Positions 23,177 through 30,338 of a DNA stretch of 36,430 nucleotides are shown here, one piece after another. Every line of letters begins with the position of its first letter. Positions within the stretch are counted from its first letter, which is position 1. The stretch lies in contig VBHI01000203.1 of assembly GCA_005881495.1 (NCBI GenBank), forward strand, positions 1-36,430, written 5' to 3'. Position numbers and translations under genes: made by a program. The notes under the pieces are model-generated. The model was not told where the DNA came from, ran no database searches, and was given only the letters and a program-made list of their open reading frames with translations. The stretch comes from Chloroflexota bacterium. Its GTDB lineage: Bacteria; Chloroflexota; Ktedonobacteria; Ktedonobacterales; Ktedonobacteraceae.

Positions 23177-24811
23177 TTACCACAGCGGTTCTCTTCGCGG
23201 GTTCTTTGGTCGAAAATCTATTGCACCGTTAAGCCTCACAGTGGTTACCAGGGCGTTGTCGGCTATACGTGAAAGAATACGTTCATCGAGACCTACCAGT
23301 CCCTGATTATTCGCCGTGATCACGGTGGGAAAGCCCGAGTTGTACCGGTAATTCAGCAACTGGAAGAGTTTTTCGTTTGCCCAGGGAGAGCTTTGATGGG
23401 AACCCAGGTCGTCCAGAACCAGTAACTCTGCTTCGCGCATTTTAGCAAAACGCTGATCGTATGGCTCAGATGAGGTAGGAGAGAATGTGGCCCGCAGATG
23501 AGCGAGAAGATCAGGGACGACGGTGAAGAGCACGACCGCCCCATCGCTGAGATTCTGGTTGGCAATGGCTGCCGCTAAATGCGTTTTGCCACAGCCATTT
23601 GGGCCAATCAGGACAAGCCAGCCACTGGGGTTCTGCGCAAAGCTATGGGCTGCTTGATAAGCTTCTTGCAGGGAAGGATGCGCTCCTGAGAAGTGTATTC
23701 TAAAATTTCTAAAGCTTTTGTTATTGAAAGCGCTTAAATCAGACAGTTCAAGCAATTGTTGGCGTCTTTTTTCGCGCCTTTCAGCTTCTTTACATTCACA
23801 GGCAATAGGTTTGCCAAAGTTAGGATGCCCATAAGGAACGTCGGCGCGCAGATAGCCAGCTCCTTTGCATTTGGAGCAGACGCTCTTCGGGGTTATCTGC
23901 GCTGGTGTAGATACTGGTTGTATTTGTTGTGCTTGCTCATACGACTCAGCCTCGCGATTCATGCCTGCCATTACACGCGGGTTGAGCGGTTGCGTAATAC
24001 GTTGGTAGTGCTGTGCCTCCTGCGGCAACGCCTGGGGGGCAGGCGGTTGTACCTGGACGAAGCGCTCCTCGCGAGGGTTACGTGTCAAGGGCGATCTGAA
24101 CCCTGCTTCGCGTGCTGGTGGGAGGGGTGTTTCCCGCGTAACGAGCGGGGAACCCGGTTGGCGTTGAGAGGCTATTCTCGCGGGTGACCAGGCGGAATCC
24201 TGTTGAGCAGCAAGGGTCGTTCCCGGGTTTGTCTGAGTGGAGCGCTGCCCACTGCCACTGACTTCGGTTTCCCAATCGCCATAGAGCATGGTCGCTTCTC
24301 CATCGTCCCATTCCTCCTGGACGTCTGCGGGAGGTGGGGGCGGGTATGTCTCATAGTGATCTCTCGTGACCTTTGGCGGGATCGTCTCGCGCTGATACGG
24401 AGTAGTAGGAGAGCGAAGGTCGGCGCGAGCGGCAGGGCGTAATGATTCTTGTGGAGATTGCTGGTCGTGGCTCGGGTAACCCGAACGGCGTTCAGTATTG
24501 CTCCGTTGCGGCATCTGATCATTGGCGCCAGGGCGTTGTGGCGGGAAATTTGGTATTTGCCTTTGTCCTGGATTGTTGATCCCCCCCTGGAAGGTCTGTT
24601 GATAGTGCTTTCTGGAAGGCTGCGACTCTGGAGCTTCGGGTGAAAGCGGCTGACCAGGGCGTGCTGTTTGTTCAGGCAAGGGAGGGCGCCGGGTCAAGGG
24701 CTGTGTTGGCCACTGCTCTTGAGGGACCATACCCTGCTGCGTAACGCGGCGTTCCTGTGGTTGCTGTTGGCGTTGTGCCGTTCTTCGCATAATCTCGTTC
24801 AGGCTTTCCAT
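23177..24811 (-). CDS. DnaC/DnaI-like helicase loader with long disordered N-terminus
   Basis: A 544-residue protein. Residues 1-305 are low-complexity, rich in Pro, Gln and Arg, and probably disordered. A small zinc motif follows (C312, C315, C338, C340: CSKCKGAGY ... ACECKE), as in Bacillus DnaI, then an AAA+ ATPase of the DnaC/IstB type: Walker A GPNGCGKTH (403-411), Walker B LLVLDDLG (463-470), sensor VITANN and SRIADN with the Arg finger. DnaI/DnaC load the replicative helicase DnaB onto DNA. Start 24811 is preferred (GGAAGG eight bases upstream) over a TTG at 24865. It overlaps the dnaD-like gene by 13 bases. The tail is unusual: typical loaders have about 250-310 residues. Confidence 0.88.
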   Translation of the reverse strand: MESLNEIMRRTAQRQQQPQERRVTQQGMVPQEQWPTQPLTRRPPLPEQTARPGQPLSPEAPESQPSRKHYQQTFQGGINNPGQRQIPNFPPQRPGANDQMPQRSNTERRSGYPSHDQQSPQESLRPAARADLRSPTTPYQRETIPPKVTRDHYETYPPPPPADVQEEWDDGEATMLYGDWETEVSGSGQRSTQTNPGTTLAAQQDSAWSPARIASQRQPGSPLVTRETPLPPAREAGFRSPLTRNPREERFVQVQPPAPQALPQEAQHYQRITQPLNPRVMAGMNREAESYEQAQQIQPVSTPAQITPKSVCSKCKGAGYLRADVPYGHPNFGKPIACECKEAERREKRRQQLLELSDLSAFNNKSFRNFRIHFSGAHPSLQEAYQAAHSFAQNPSGWLVLIGPNGCGKTHLAAAIANQNLSDGAVVLFTVVPDLLAHLRATFSPTSSEPYDQRFAKMREAELLVLDDLGSHQSSPWANEKLFQLLNYRYNSGFPTVITANNQGLVGLDERILSRIADNALVTTVRLNGAIDFRPKNPRREPLW

Positions 24812-25554
24812 TGCTGCCTGCCTTCCGTTTCCCAGCGCCTCAATATCGCGCTGATATAGCTCCAATTTCGTTTATTGTGCTGCACTGCTTCGCGGAATGC
24901 CGCTTCGATCCACTCTTGTGGATACTTATCAGCAGCATCCTTTAGATAGTCAGCAATGAGCGGAGAAAGTAATCCGATATTTTGCTCATATAATACAAAA
25001 ATATTAGGGCGTTCAACTTGAACCTGGACTGTGCGGGCCGTCCCAGTTCCATTAATTTGGGTCCGCGTAGCAACGGGCAAAGGCAGGTCACCTTCCTGTG
25101 CGCTTTGCTCCTCCTCCGCAACATCGAGAAGGCGCACAGGAACCATATGGCCGCCCTGCAGCTCATTGACCACTTTGCGGCTACGGGGTGTGTTAAAGAA
25201 ATACCAATCAACAATCTCTGTTTGCTCGTCTTCTTCACTCACTAAGCGTAAGTGTATCCGCAAAAGGGTGCCGCGTGCAAGGGCCAGTTCCAGGCCCTGT
25301 TGCAAACGTTCCTCTGGCGGTCGCGGATCACCTCTGCGCTTAAGGCCGCGCAACAAAATCGGGTCTGCCAGCAGGTCGTTGCCGCTGACACAGCGCGGAT
25401 TGCCCTTTTTTTGTGCCAGGAGCCAGAAAAGATGCAGTGTCACTTTTAATTCGACACTGTCCTCTATCTCTGGCAAGAGTACCGTGAAAAAAACTTCCGG
25501 TACAGGCACATATGGATTTTTCCCTGATGGGAATCCAGCAAAGCCTGTCATCAT
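24799..25554 (-). CDS. DnaD-domain primosome protein
   Basis: A 251-residue DnaD-like protein. Residues 15-130 form an N-terminal region resembling the winged-helix part (PVPEVFFTVLLPEI, ELKVTLHLFWLLAQKKG), a Gln/Glu linker follows, and residues about 183-245 are the DnaD C-terminal domain with its hallmark: NIFVLYEQNIGLLSPLIADYLKDAADKYPQEWIEAAFREAVQHNKRNWSYISAILRRW in outline, the YxxNIG and RNWxYI..IL blocks. In Bacillus DnaD remodels DNA and recruits the DnaB/DnaI loader during initiation. The gene starts 26 bases after the dnaB stop and overlaps the loader gene, so the order helicase-DnaD-loader forms an operon. Confidence 0.85.
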   Translation of the reverse strand: MMTGFAGFPSGKNPYVPVPEVFFTVLLPEIEDSVELKVTLHLFWLLAQKKGNPRCVSGNDLLADPILLRGLKRRGDPRPPEERLQQGLELALARGTLLRIHLRLVSEEDEQTEIVDWYFFNTPRSRKVVNELQGGHMVPVRLLDVAEEEQSAQEGDLPLPVATRTQINGTGTARTVQVQVERPNIFVLYEQNIGLLSPLIADYLKDAADKYPQEWIEAAFREAVQHNKRNWSYISAILRRWETEGRQQWKA

Positions 25555-25580
25555 AATAAGTCCAATTGTATAAATATTCT

Positions 25581-26918
25581 TTACTCCACCTGGGGAGTGA
25601 GTTCCAGGTCGTGAAAGCGGGTCTGGCTGGCTTGAAAATAAAGACTGATTTCGCCAACTGGCCCGTTGCGATGTTTGGCGACAATAATGTCGGCGATATT
25701 TTTGCGTTCTGTTTCCGGGTTATAAACGTCTTCACGATAAATAAACATGACAACATCCGAATCTTGCTCAATACTACCGCTTTCACGGAGGTCTGATAGC
25801 TGAGGTACCTTCGATTGACGGCTTTCTACTGCGCGTGAGAGCTGGGCCAGAGCTAGCACAGGAACGTTTAGTTCACGCGCTAACCCCTTCAGGTTGCGGC
25901 TGATCTCGGAGATCTCCTGCACGCGGTTCTCGTTGCGTCTGCCGCTTCCTGAGACCGACTGCATCAATTGTAAATAGTCAACGATGATCAAATCGATGCC
26001 GTGCTCGGCCAGCAAACGCCGGGCTTTGCTGCGCATCTCTACCGTAGAGATACCTGCCGTATCATCGATCCAGATATTTGCCTTTGAAAAGGTGCGCATT
26101 GAATAGTCGATGCGATCCCACTCATCATCCTCGATCCAGCCTGTACGGAGGCGTTGCTGATCGATGCCCGCGTCCATGGAAAGGAGACGCTGCACGAGTT
26201 GTTCTTTGCTCATTTCGAGGCTGAAGATGGCGACAGAGCGCTGGTGTTTGACAGCGGTATTGTGGGCCATGGTCAAGGCCATACTCGATTTGCCCACGGC
26301 AGGTCTCGCAGCTAAAATAATCAGGTCCGACTTTTGCAGACCGCCTGTCAGGTGATCCAGGTCCGCGAAGCCGGTGGGGACGCCGACGATGGTACCGCGC
26401 CGTTCGTGGAGCTGATCCAGTTTATTCATGTATTCAGAGAGGATGTCGCGCAGCAGCGAAAAGTCACTGCGCGCGTGTCGCTGGCTGATATTGAAAATCA
26501 ACTGTTCAGCTTTATCCAGGGCAACGTCCGCGTCTTCCTCCTCGTAGGCAACGGCGGCAATTTGTCCAGCGGCTTCGATAAGGCGGCGTAGGATGGCATT
26601 GCGCTCGACGATGCGCCCGTAGAATTCAACGTTGCCACTAGTTGGCACCTGGTTAATGAGGGAGGTGATGTAGCTGGCTCCTCCGACAACCTCCAGTTTG
26701 TTCCGTCGCTCTAGCTCGTCACAGATGGTAATAAAATCCGCTGGTTCGCGCTGTTCATAGAGTTGGAGAATGACCTCGTAAATGGTGCGGTGGGCATCGC
26801 GGTAGAAATCGTCTGGGAACAGAAATTCTGCCACCTGAACAATTGCCTCTGGGTCGATAATAATGCTGCCAAGAACGCCACACTCGGCCTCAATGTTTTG
26901 AGGTAATAGTTTCTCCAT
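25581..26918 (-). CDS. dnaB: Replicative DNA helicase DnaB
   Basis: The 445-residue hexameric 5'-3' replicative helicase (DnaC in Bacillus naming). The N-terminal domain (IEAECGVLGSIIIDPEAI ... LINQVPTS) is complete; the RecA-like motor has Walker A AARPAVGKSS (203-212, ARPAVGK replacing the common GRPSMGK), Walker B LIIVDYLQL (310-318), the ALAQLSRAVE and LRESGSIEQDSDVVMFIYR blocks, and the ending IIVAKHRNGPVG. No intein is present. The start at 26918 follows GGGGAG closely. It is first in the probable operon dnaB-dnaD-dnaI-zinc finger, and its promoter region abuts a cluster of DnaA boxes. Confidence 0.97.
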   Translation of the reverse strand: MEKLLPQNIEAECGVLGSIIIDPEAIVQVAEFLFPDDFYRDAHRTIYEVILQLYEQREPADFITICDELERRNKLEVVGGASYITSLINQVPTSGNVEFYGRIVERNAILRRLIEAAGQIAAVAYEEEDADVALDKAEQLIFNISQRHARSDFSLLRDILSEYMNKLDQLHERRGTIVGVPTGFADLDHLTGGLQKSDLIILAARPAVGKSSMALTMAHNTAVKHQRSVAIFSLEMSKEQLVQRLLSMDAGIDQQRLRTGWIEDDEWDRIDYSMRTFSKANIWIDDTAGISTVEMRSKARRLLAEHGIDLIIVDYLQLMQSVSGSGRRNENRVQEISEISRNLKGLARELNVPVLALAQLSRAVESRQSKVPQLSDLRESGSIEQDSDVVMFIYREDVYNPETERKNIADIIVAKHRNGPVGEISLYFQASQTRFHDLELTPQVE

Positions 26919-26939
26919 ATCTCCCCTACCGTTTGATGG

Positions 26940-27075
26940 AAACCTATCTGTCTGTTATATTAGCACATTGGTTCGATTTTTAACATATCAAAAAGCGAAA
27001 TATTTCTTGAAAATTGCGTGCCTGAACAGTGTACCGAATCTTTTTCCTGAAATCAATTGATGAGTATTAAAAAGC
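26940..27075. other. AT-rich stretch beside the DnaA boxes (possible unwinding element)
   Basis: A stretch rich in A and T (TTTTTAACATATC, AAATATTTCTTGAAAATT, TATTAAAAAG) lies between the dnaB start and the first DnaA boxes. It is in the position expected for a DNA unwinding element and also must contain the dnaB promoter. Assignment rests on composition and context only. Confidence 0.4.
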
Positions 27076-27077
27076 TT

Positions 27078-27221
27078 TGTGGATATGTGGATATGTCTCT
27101 GGTACTGGCGTGCTTGAAAGATGTAGCAGCATGACATAACACGGGGTTATCCCCTGCTTATCCACAAGATTGGCCAGGTTATCCCTACTTATCCACGAAT
27201 TTATCCACAGACATATCCACA
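27078..27221. other. DnaA-box cluster, left part of a possible bipartite oriC
   Basis: DnaA boxes read directly: TGTGGATAT at 27078-27086 and 27086-27094 (minus orientation), TTATCCACA at 27158-27166 and 27201-27209 (perfect, plus), TTATCCACG at 27189-27197 and ATATCCACA at 27213-27221 (one mismatch, plus), with weaker TTATCCCCT (27147) and TTATCCCTA (27179). Six good boxes in 144 bases is far above chance. The cluster lies upstream of dnaB. It may be the origin, an origin sub-region, or a DnaA-dependent control site. Confidence 0.7.
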
Positions 27222-27328
27222 GAAGAAAGTGAGCCAGGAGGGATATTGGGAGTATACAATGGTACCCCCTACCCAGAATCCTGCTTTTTCGTGATAATAT
27301 AAGGGAAAAGAGGAGGATATTTTTACAT

Positions 27329-27613
27329 ATGGAACAAAATAAAGAACAATCACTTCGGGTCCAGAGTAGTCTTCCACATTTCAGTTGGCCCACATCAAAG
27401 CCCGGTCCGTATGCTACGCAGCCACCTCCTGGGCAAAAACCGGTGCCAGGAAGGACTGATCAGGTGGAGGAAATTGGCTACAACCAGGAAACCGGCACTC
27501 CCAGTACCGAAAACCCGTTAGGCTCAATACCGGATGAATCGCTGAAAGGCAGAACAGCCTCTGATCAACAAGAGACCGCTCAAGAAGCACTGAAAAAGCG
27601 CAAAAGAAAATGA
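27329..27613 (+). CDS. Small hydrophilic protein of unknown function between DnaA-box clusters
   Basis: A 94-residue, charged, low-complexity protein rich in Pro, Gln, Glu and Thr, with a Pro-rich first half (PTSKPGPYATQPPPGQKPVPG) and a basic end (EALKKRKRK). No domain is recognised and it is probably disordered. GAGGAGG lies 12 bases before the ATG, a longer than usual spacing. It sits exactly between two DnaA-box groups, so the gene, if real, is transcribed through a putative origin, away from dnaB. Low complexity and lack of homologue recognition leave some doubt. Confidence 0.55.
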   Translation: MEQNKEQSLRVQSSLPHFSWPTSKPGPYATQPPPGQKPVPGRTDQVEEIGYNQETGTPSTENPLGSIPDESLKGRTASDQQETAQEALKKRKRK

Positions 27614-27681
27614 AGCTTTTGATTCTCGGTAAAGAATGATTTGGCTCCAGGTGGAACTGGCGGGATAAATTAAGGGTGAAA

Positions 27682-27721
27682 TGTGGATAACTATGTGGAC
27701 AAATGTTCTAATTGTGGATAA
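27682..27721. other. DnaA-box cluster, right part of a possible bipartite oriC
   Basis: Three boxes in 40 bases, all in minus orientation: TGTGGATAA at 27682-27690 and 27713-27721 (perfect complements of TTATCCACA) and TGTGGACAA at 27694-27702 (one mismatch). They face the plus-oriented boxes of the left cluster across about 460 bases holding one small gene. Confidence 0.65.
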
Positions 27722-27800
27722 CTTTCGTAAGTCCTGGCTTTGGTTATGTGGTTTAATGGCGTAGAAGAGAGATTGACGTTTGTGATAGAATTGAAGAAAT

Positions 27801-27873
27801 GGGGCTGTAGCTCAGTGGATAGAGCAACGGTTTCCTAAACCGTGTGCCGGAGGTTCGAGTCCTCTCAGCCCTA
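27801..27873 (+). tRNA. tRNA-Arg (CCT anticodon)
   Basis: A complete cloverleaf: acceptor GGGGCTG/CAGCCCT (a G1-U72 wobble), D-arm GCTC-AGTGGATA-GAGC, anticodon arm ACGGT-TTCCTAA-ACCGT with anticodon CCT, T-arm GGAGG-TTCGAGT-CCTCT, and discriminator A at 27873. CCA is not encoded. It reads the minor arginine codon AGG. Confidence 0.95.
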
Positions 27874-27902
27874 CTAACCTTCCACGTAAACCCGCTTCCT
27901 AT

Positions 27903-27975
27903 GGCCGTGTAGCACATCGGTATAGTGCAATCGCCTTATAAGCGATAGAACGCAGTTCAACTCTGCGCGGGGCTA
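27903..27975 (+). tRNA. tRNA-Ile (TAT anticodon), slightly degenerate acceptor stem
   Basis: The arms are D GCAC-ATCGGTATA-GTGC, anticodon ATCGC-CTTATAA-GCGAT with anticodon TAT, and T CGCAG-TTCAACT-CTGCG. The acceptor GGCCGTG/CGGGGCT has one G-G mismatch (positions 5-68) and wobbles at 1-72 and 6-67. CCA is not encoded. It would read the rare isoleucine codon AUA directly; most bacteria do this with a lysidine-modified CAU tRNA. It lies 29 bases after tRNA-Arg and is probably cotranscribed. A decaying or unusual tRNA cannot be excluded. Confidence 0.75.
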
Positions 27976-28151
27976 TTTCGTCGAAACTGAATGTCGGTAA
28001 GCTTTATTTTTAGTAGGCCTATCTGCACTGCCTTGTAGGGATCCCTTATCGTGTTAATCTCGTCCTTTGTTTTCTTGTCTAGTCTTAATATACCCTAATT
28101 CACCACTCTCCTACGAAACGTTCGTATGCGTATATATCAAGAAGCAAAAGA

Positions 28152-28180
28152 TTGACCTCATGACAGCTTTCCCATACAAT
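28152..28180 (+). promoter_or_regulatory. Promoter of galU
   Basis: TTGACC (28152-28157) and TACAAT (28175-28180) with a 17-base spacer, 46 bases before the start codon, form a near-consensus housekeeping promoter. Confidence 0.7.
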
Positions 28181-28226
28181 ATATACAAGAGGTAACAACA
28201 CAACTCGCCATGTTCGAGGAGGTTCC

Positions 28227-29099
28227 ATGCGTATTCGTAAAGCCGTATTACCTGTTGCCGGACTGGGGACGAGAGTACTGCCGGCCAGCAAAGTGCTTCC
28301 CAAAGAGATGCTGCCACTTGTCGATAAGCCGACCTTGCAATATATCGTGGAAGAGGCGGTTGCAGCAGGGGTTGAGGACATTATCTTTGTGACCAGTCGT
28401 AGCAAACGCAGCATTGAAGATCATTTTGATGCATTTCCTGAACTGGAAGAAGTACTGGAGCGAAAGAAGAAACTGAAGGAGCTAGAAGAATTGCGCCATG
28501 TGCAGAGCATGGCATCCTATCTGTCGGTGCGCCAGTCCGAAGCTCTTGGATTGGGTCATGCTGTATTGTGCGCCAAAGAAGCGGTAGGAGATGAGCCGTT
28601 TTTTGTGATGCTGGGCGATGACCTGGTGGCGCCTGAAACCCCCTGTCTTCCGCGTATGGTGGAGATTTACGAAAAGTATGGCAGGTCTGTGCTCTCACTC
28701 TTTATTTCACCGCCAGAGCAGATTTCGTCTTTCGGCATCGCTGCGGTCGAGGAACTGGGATCAGATACTGTAAGAGTGAAGCATCTTGTTGAAAAACCAC
28801 CACTGGAAGAGGCACCATCAAACCTGGCTGTCGCGGGGAGATATATCTTGACGCCGGATATCTTTGAACTGCTGCAGAAGACGTCGCCTGGAAAAGGGGG
28901 AGAGATCCAGGTGACGGATGCCATTGAGATGCAAGCGCAGGCCGGTAACTGTTACGGGTTGCGTTTCAGCGGCATTCGCTACGATACAGGCAACCCCCTC
29001 GGCCTGTTGACAACCTCCATTGCATACGCGCTGAAACGTCCCGATATCGCTCCTGGATTGCGCAAGTATATGCGAGAAGTTTTAGAAGAAGGTATTTGA
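28227..29099 (+). CDS. galU: UTP-glucose-1-phosphate uridylyltransferase
   Basis: A 290-residue GalU that makes UDP-glucose from UTP and glucose-1-phosphate for surface polysaccharide and glycolipid synthesis. The nucleotide-binding start KAVLPVAGLGTRVLPASKVLPKEMLPLVDKPTLQYIVEEAV is canonical, followed by FVTSRSKRSIEDHFD, GLGHAVLCAKEAVGDEPFFVMLGDDLV, VEKPP, AGRYILTPDIFELL and IRYDTGNPLG. GAGGAGG precedes the ATG. It is monocistronic as far as seen, behind its own near-consensus promoter, and starts about 250 bases after the tRNA pair. Confidence 0.96.
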   Translation: MRIRKAVLPVAGLGTRVLPASKVLPKEMLPLVDKPTLQYIVEEAVAAGVEDIIFVTSRSKRSIEDHFDAFPELEEVLERKKKLKELEELRHVQSMASYLSVRQSEALGLGHAVLCAKEAVGDEPFFVMLGDDLVAPETPCLPRMVEIYEKYGRSVLSLFISPPEQISSFGIAAVEELGSDTVRVKHLVEKPPLEEAPSNLAVAGRYILTPDIFELLQKTSPGKGGEIQVTDAIEMQAQAGNCYGLRFSGIRYDTGNPLGLLTTSIAYALKRPDIAPGLRKYMREVLEEGI

Positions 29100-29541
29100 A
29101 TAGAAGACGATGGCTATGGGAGAGAAGTTCCCTTCTGGCGGGCCTTCAGAGTCAGAGGAAAATGTCTGGAGCATGCAAGATGAGAAACCTGTAGAAATTG
29201 ACAGGTAGTTTCCAGGTGATTGTATCTGCCCCAAAAACTGTTGAATCTGGCGGTGTGGAACGTCAGGTTGAAGGATATACTTACTACTGTGCAGAGGAAC
29301 CTACGAGCATTGTCCCTGCGACTTGTGCCGCTCTGATTGTGGAACCCGGAGTGGAACAGGGCGTTCAAATGGAATACTACTCTCTGGCTGCGTGCGAGGC
29401 AGAATACTTGAGCCTTTCCGTTTGGACATGATATCGGATATATCATGGAGGGGCCATGCTGGTGGGGATACTCATAGACAACAAGAAGCGAAGACGCTAA
29501 GCGAGCGTAAGCAAGTGAACTAGCGAGAAGGAGCAATGAAG
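29100..29541. other. 442-bp gap without a recognised gene
   Basis: Between galU and the DUF4177-like gene short open frames exist on both strands, but none has a ribosome site plus a recognisable protein pattern. The longest, on the minus strand, looks like chance. No RNA gene or strong hairpin was recognised. Confidence 0.45.
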
Positions 29542-29835
29542 ATGGCACAATGGGCCTATAAAGTTGTGTATATTGACTATCGTGGACGGATCTCGAGCGA
29601 AGGGCTGGAAACACTCATCGCCAATGAGCGGCGCAGCACATTTGCCCGGCGCTATATGAATACTCTTGGCCGTGAAGGCTGGGAGCTTGTCGGTATCCAG
29701 CCGCTCACCTCTAACTCGGCCTATTATACTTTTAAGCGTCCTGCGCAGGAGGGTGACTACGCTGATGAGGCTCCTGCCGCTGAAAGCAGCAGCGAGGGCA
29801 CTCCTAGCGGCAGTCCAACCGTAGAGACTGCGTAA
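29542..29835 (+). CDS. DUF4177-like small protein
   Basis: A 97-residue protein starting MAQWAYKVVYIDYRGRIS and continuing to LGREGWELVGIQPL...AYYTFKRP, the short beta-alpha-beta pattern (WEYKVV ... GWELV ... FKR) of DUF4177, a common family of unknown function. The last 30 residues are an acidic, Ser/Ala-rich tail. ATG 29542 is chosen because AAGGAG (29528-29533) is eight bases upstream; the ATG at 29536 is too close. The next 500 bases are repeats, so it is probably monocistronic. Confidence 0.7.
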   Translation: MAQWAYKVVYIDYRGRISSEGLETLIANERRSTFARRYMNTLGREGWELVGIQPLTSNSAYYTFKRPAQEGDYADEAPAAESSSEGTPSGSPTVETA

Positions 29836-30225
29836 AATTATCAAACCCCCGCGACCACAAGCGAAACCAGGGTGACCGCAAGGGTAGGGTGACCACAAGG
29901 GCAGGTTGACCGCAAGGGTCAACCCTACTATATACGTACCCATCACGACCGAGAAACAGCGCTGGGAGCGGCGCCGTAGTATAGTAGGGTTGACCCTTGC
30001 GGTCAACCTTGTGATCCAACGGTCAACCCAGCTTGCGGTCCAACGGTCAACCTAGCCAGCGATCCACCAGTCAACCCACCAGTCAATATCCATTCCCAAC
30101 ACAACCATGCAACAGCGCTGGAAGCCGTGCCGTAGTATAGTAGGGTTGACCCTTGCGGTCAACCTAATGATCCTGTGATCCAGCGGTCAACCTGGCTCGC
30201 TTGCGGTCAACCTGGCTCGCTCGCT
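29836..30225. repeat. Field of GGTCAACC / GGTTGACC repeats
   Basis: GGTCAACC recurs at least six times (near 30001, 30019, 30045, 30157, 30185 and 30205) with GGTTGACC complements and related GGGTGACC forms, mostly next to GCAAGGG or CTTGCGG. Spacing is irregular (16 to 112 bases), so it is not a CRISPR array. A longer unit is duplicated: 29955-30009 and 30111-30165 (55 bp) differ at three positions. It looks like REP/MITE-type non-coding repeats. Confidence 0.8.
29904..30008. repeat. 29-bp perfect inverted repeat within the repeat field
   Basis: GGTTGACCGCAAGGGTCAAC... at 29904-29932 is the exact reverse complement of 29980-30008, enclosing 47 bases. The right arm recurs as a direct copy at 30136-30164. 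Each arm is itself nearly palindromic. Confidence 0.85.
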
Positions 30226-30228
30226 TCG

Positions 30229-30237
30229 TGATATAAT
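30229..30237 (+). promoter_or_regulatory. Extended -10 promoter of the aldehyde dehydrogenase
   Basis: TGATATAAT is an extended -10 box with consensus TATAAT at 30232-30237, directly at the edge of the repeat field and about 100 bases before the start codon. The repeats would occupy the -35 region. Confidence 0.55.
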
Positions 30238-30338
30238 GTTCGTGTGTAACAGTCGAAGTACCAATCCTATACACATGTCGTAACGAAGCGATCGCTGATG
30301 ATCCCTTCTATAACTCATTGAGGAGATTTTGCAAGTCA

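Noticed and set aside
25031..25573. 180-codon open frame on the plus strand
   Set aside because: It is opposite the DnaD-like gene, has Arg/Ser-rich composition typical of antisense frames and no ribosome site.
29198..29431. 77-codon plus-strand frame after galU
   Set aside because: It has a TTG start with no ribosome site, and no family pattern was recognised; kept only as part of the gene-free gap.
29114..29614. 166-codon minus-strand frame downstream of galU
   Set aside because: It has no recognisable domain and no ribosome site, overlaps the DUF4177-like gene and shows no coding-like pattern.
29497..30006. 169-codon minus-strand frame over the repeat field
   Set aside because: It runs antisense through the DUF4177-like gene and into non-coding repeats; its residues mirror the repeat units.
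29836..30225. CRISPR array
   Set aside because: The repeated unit is short (8-10 bases), spacing is irregular (16 to 112 bases), copies occur in both orientations, and there are no cas genes.
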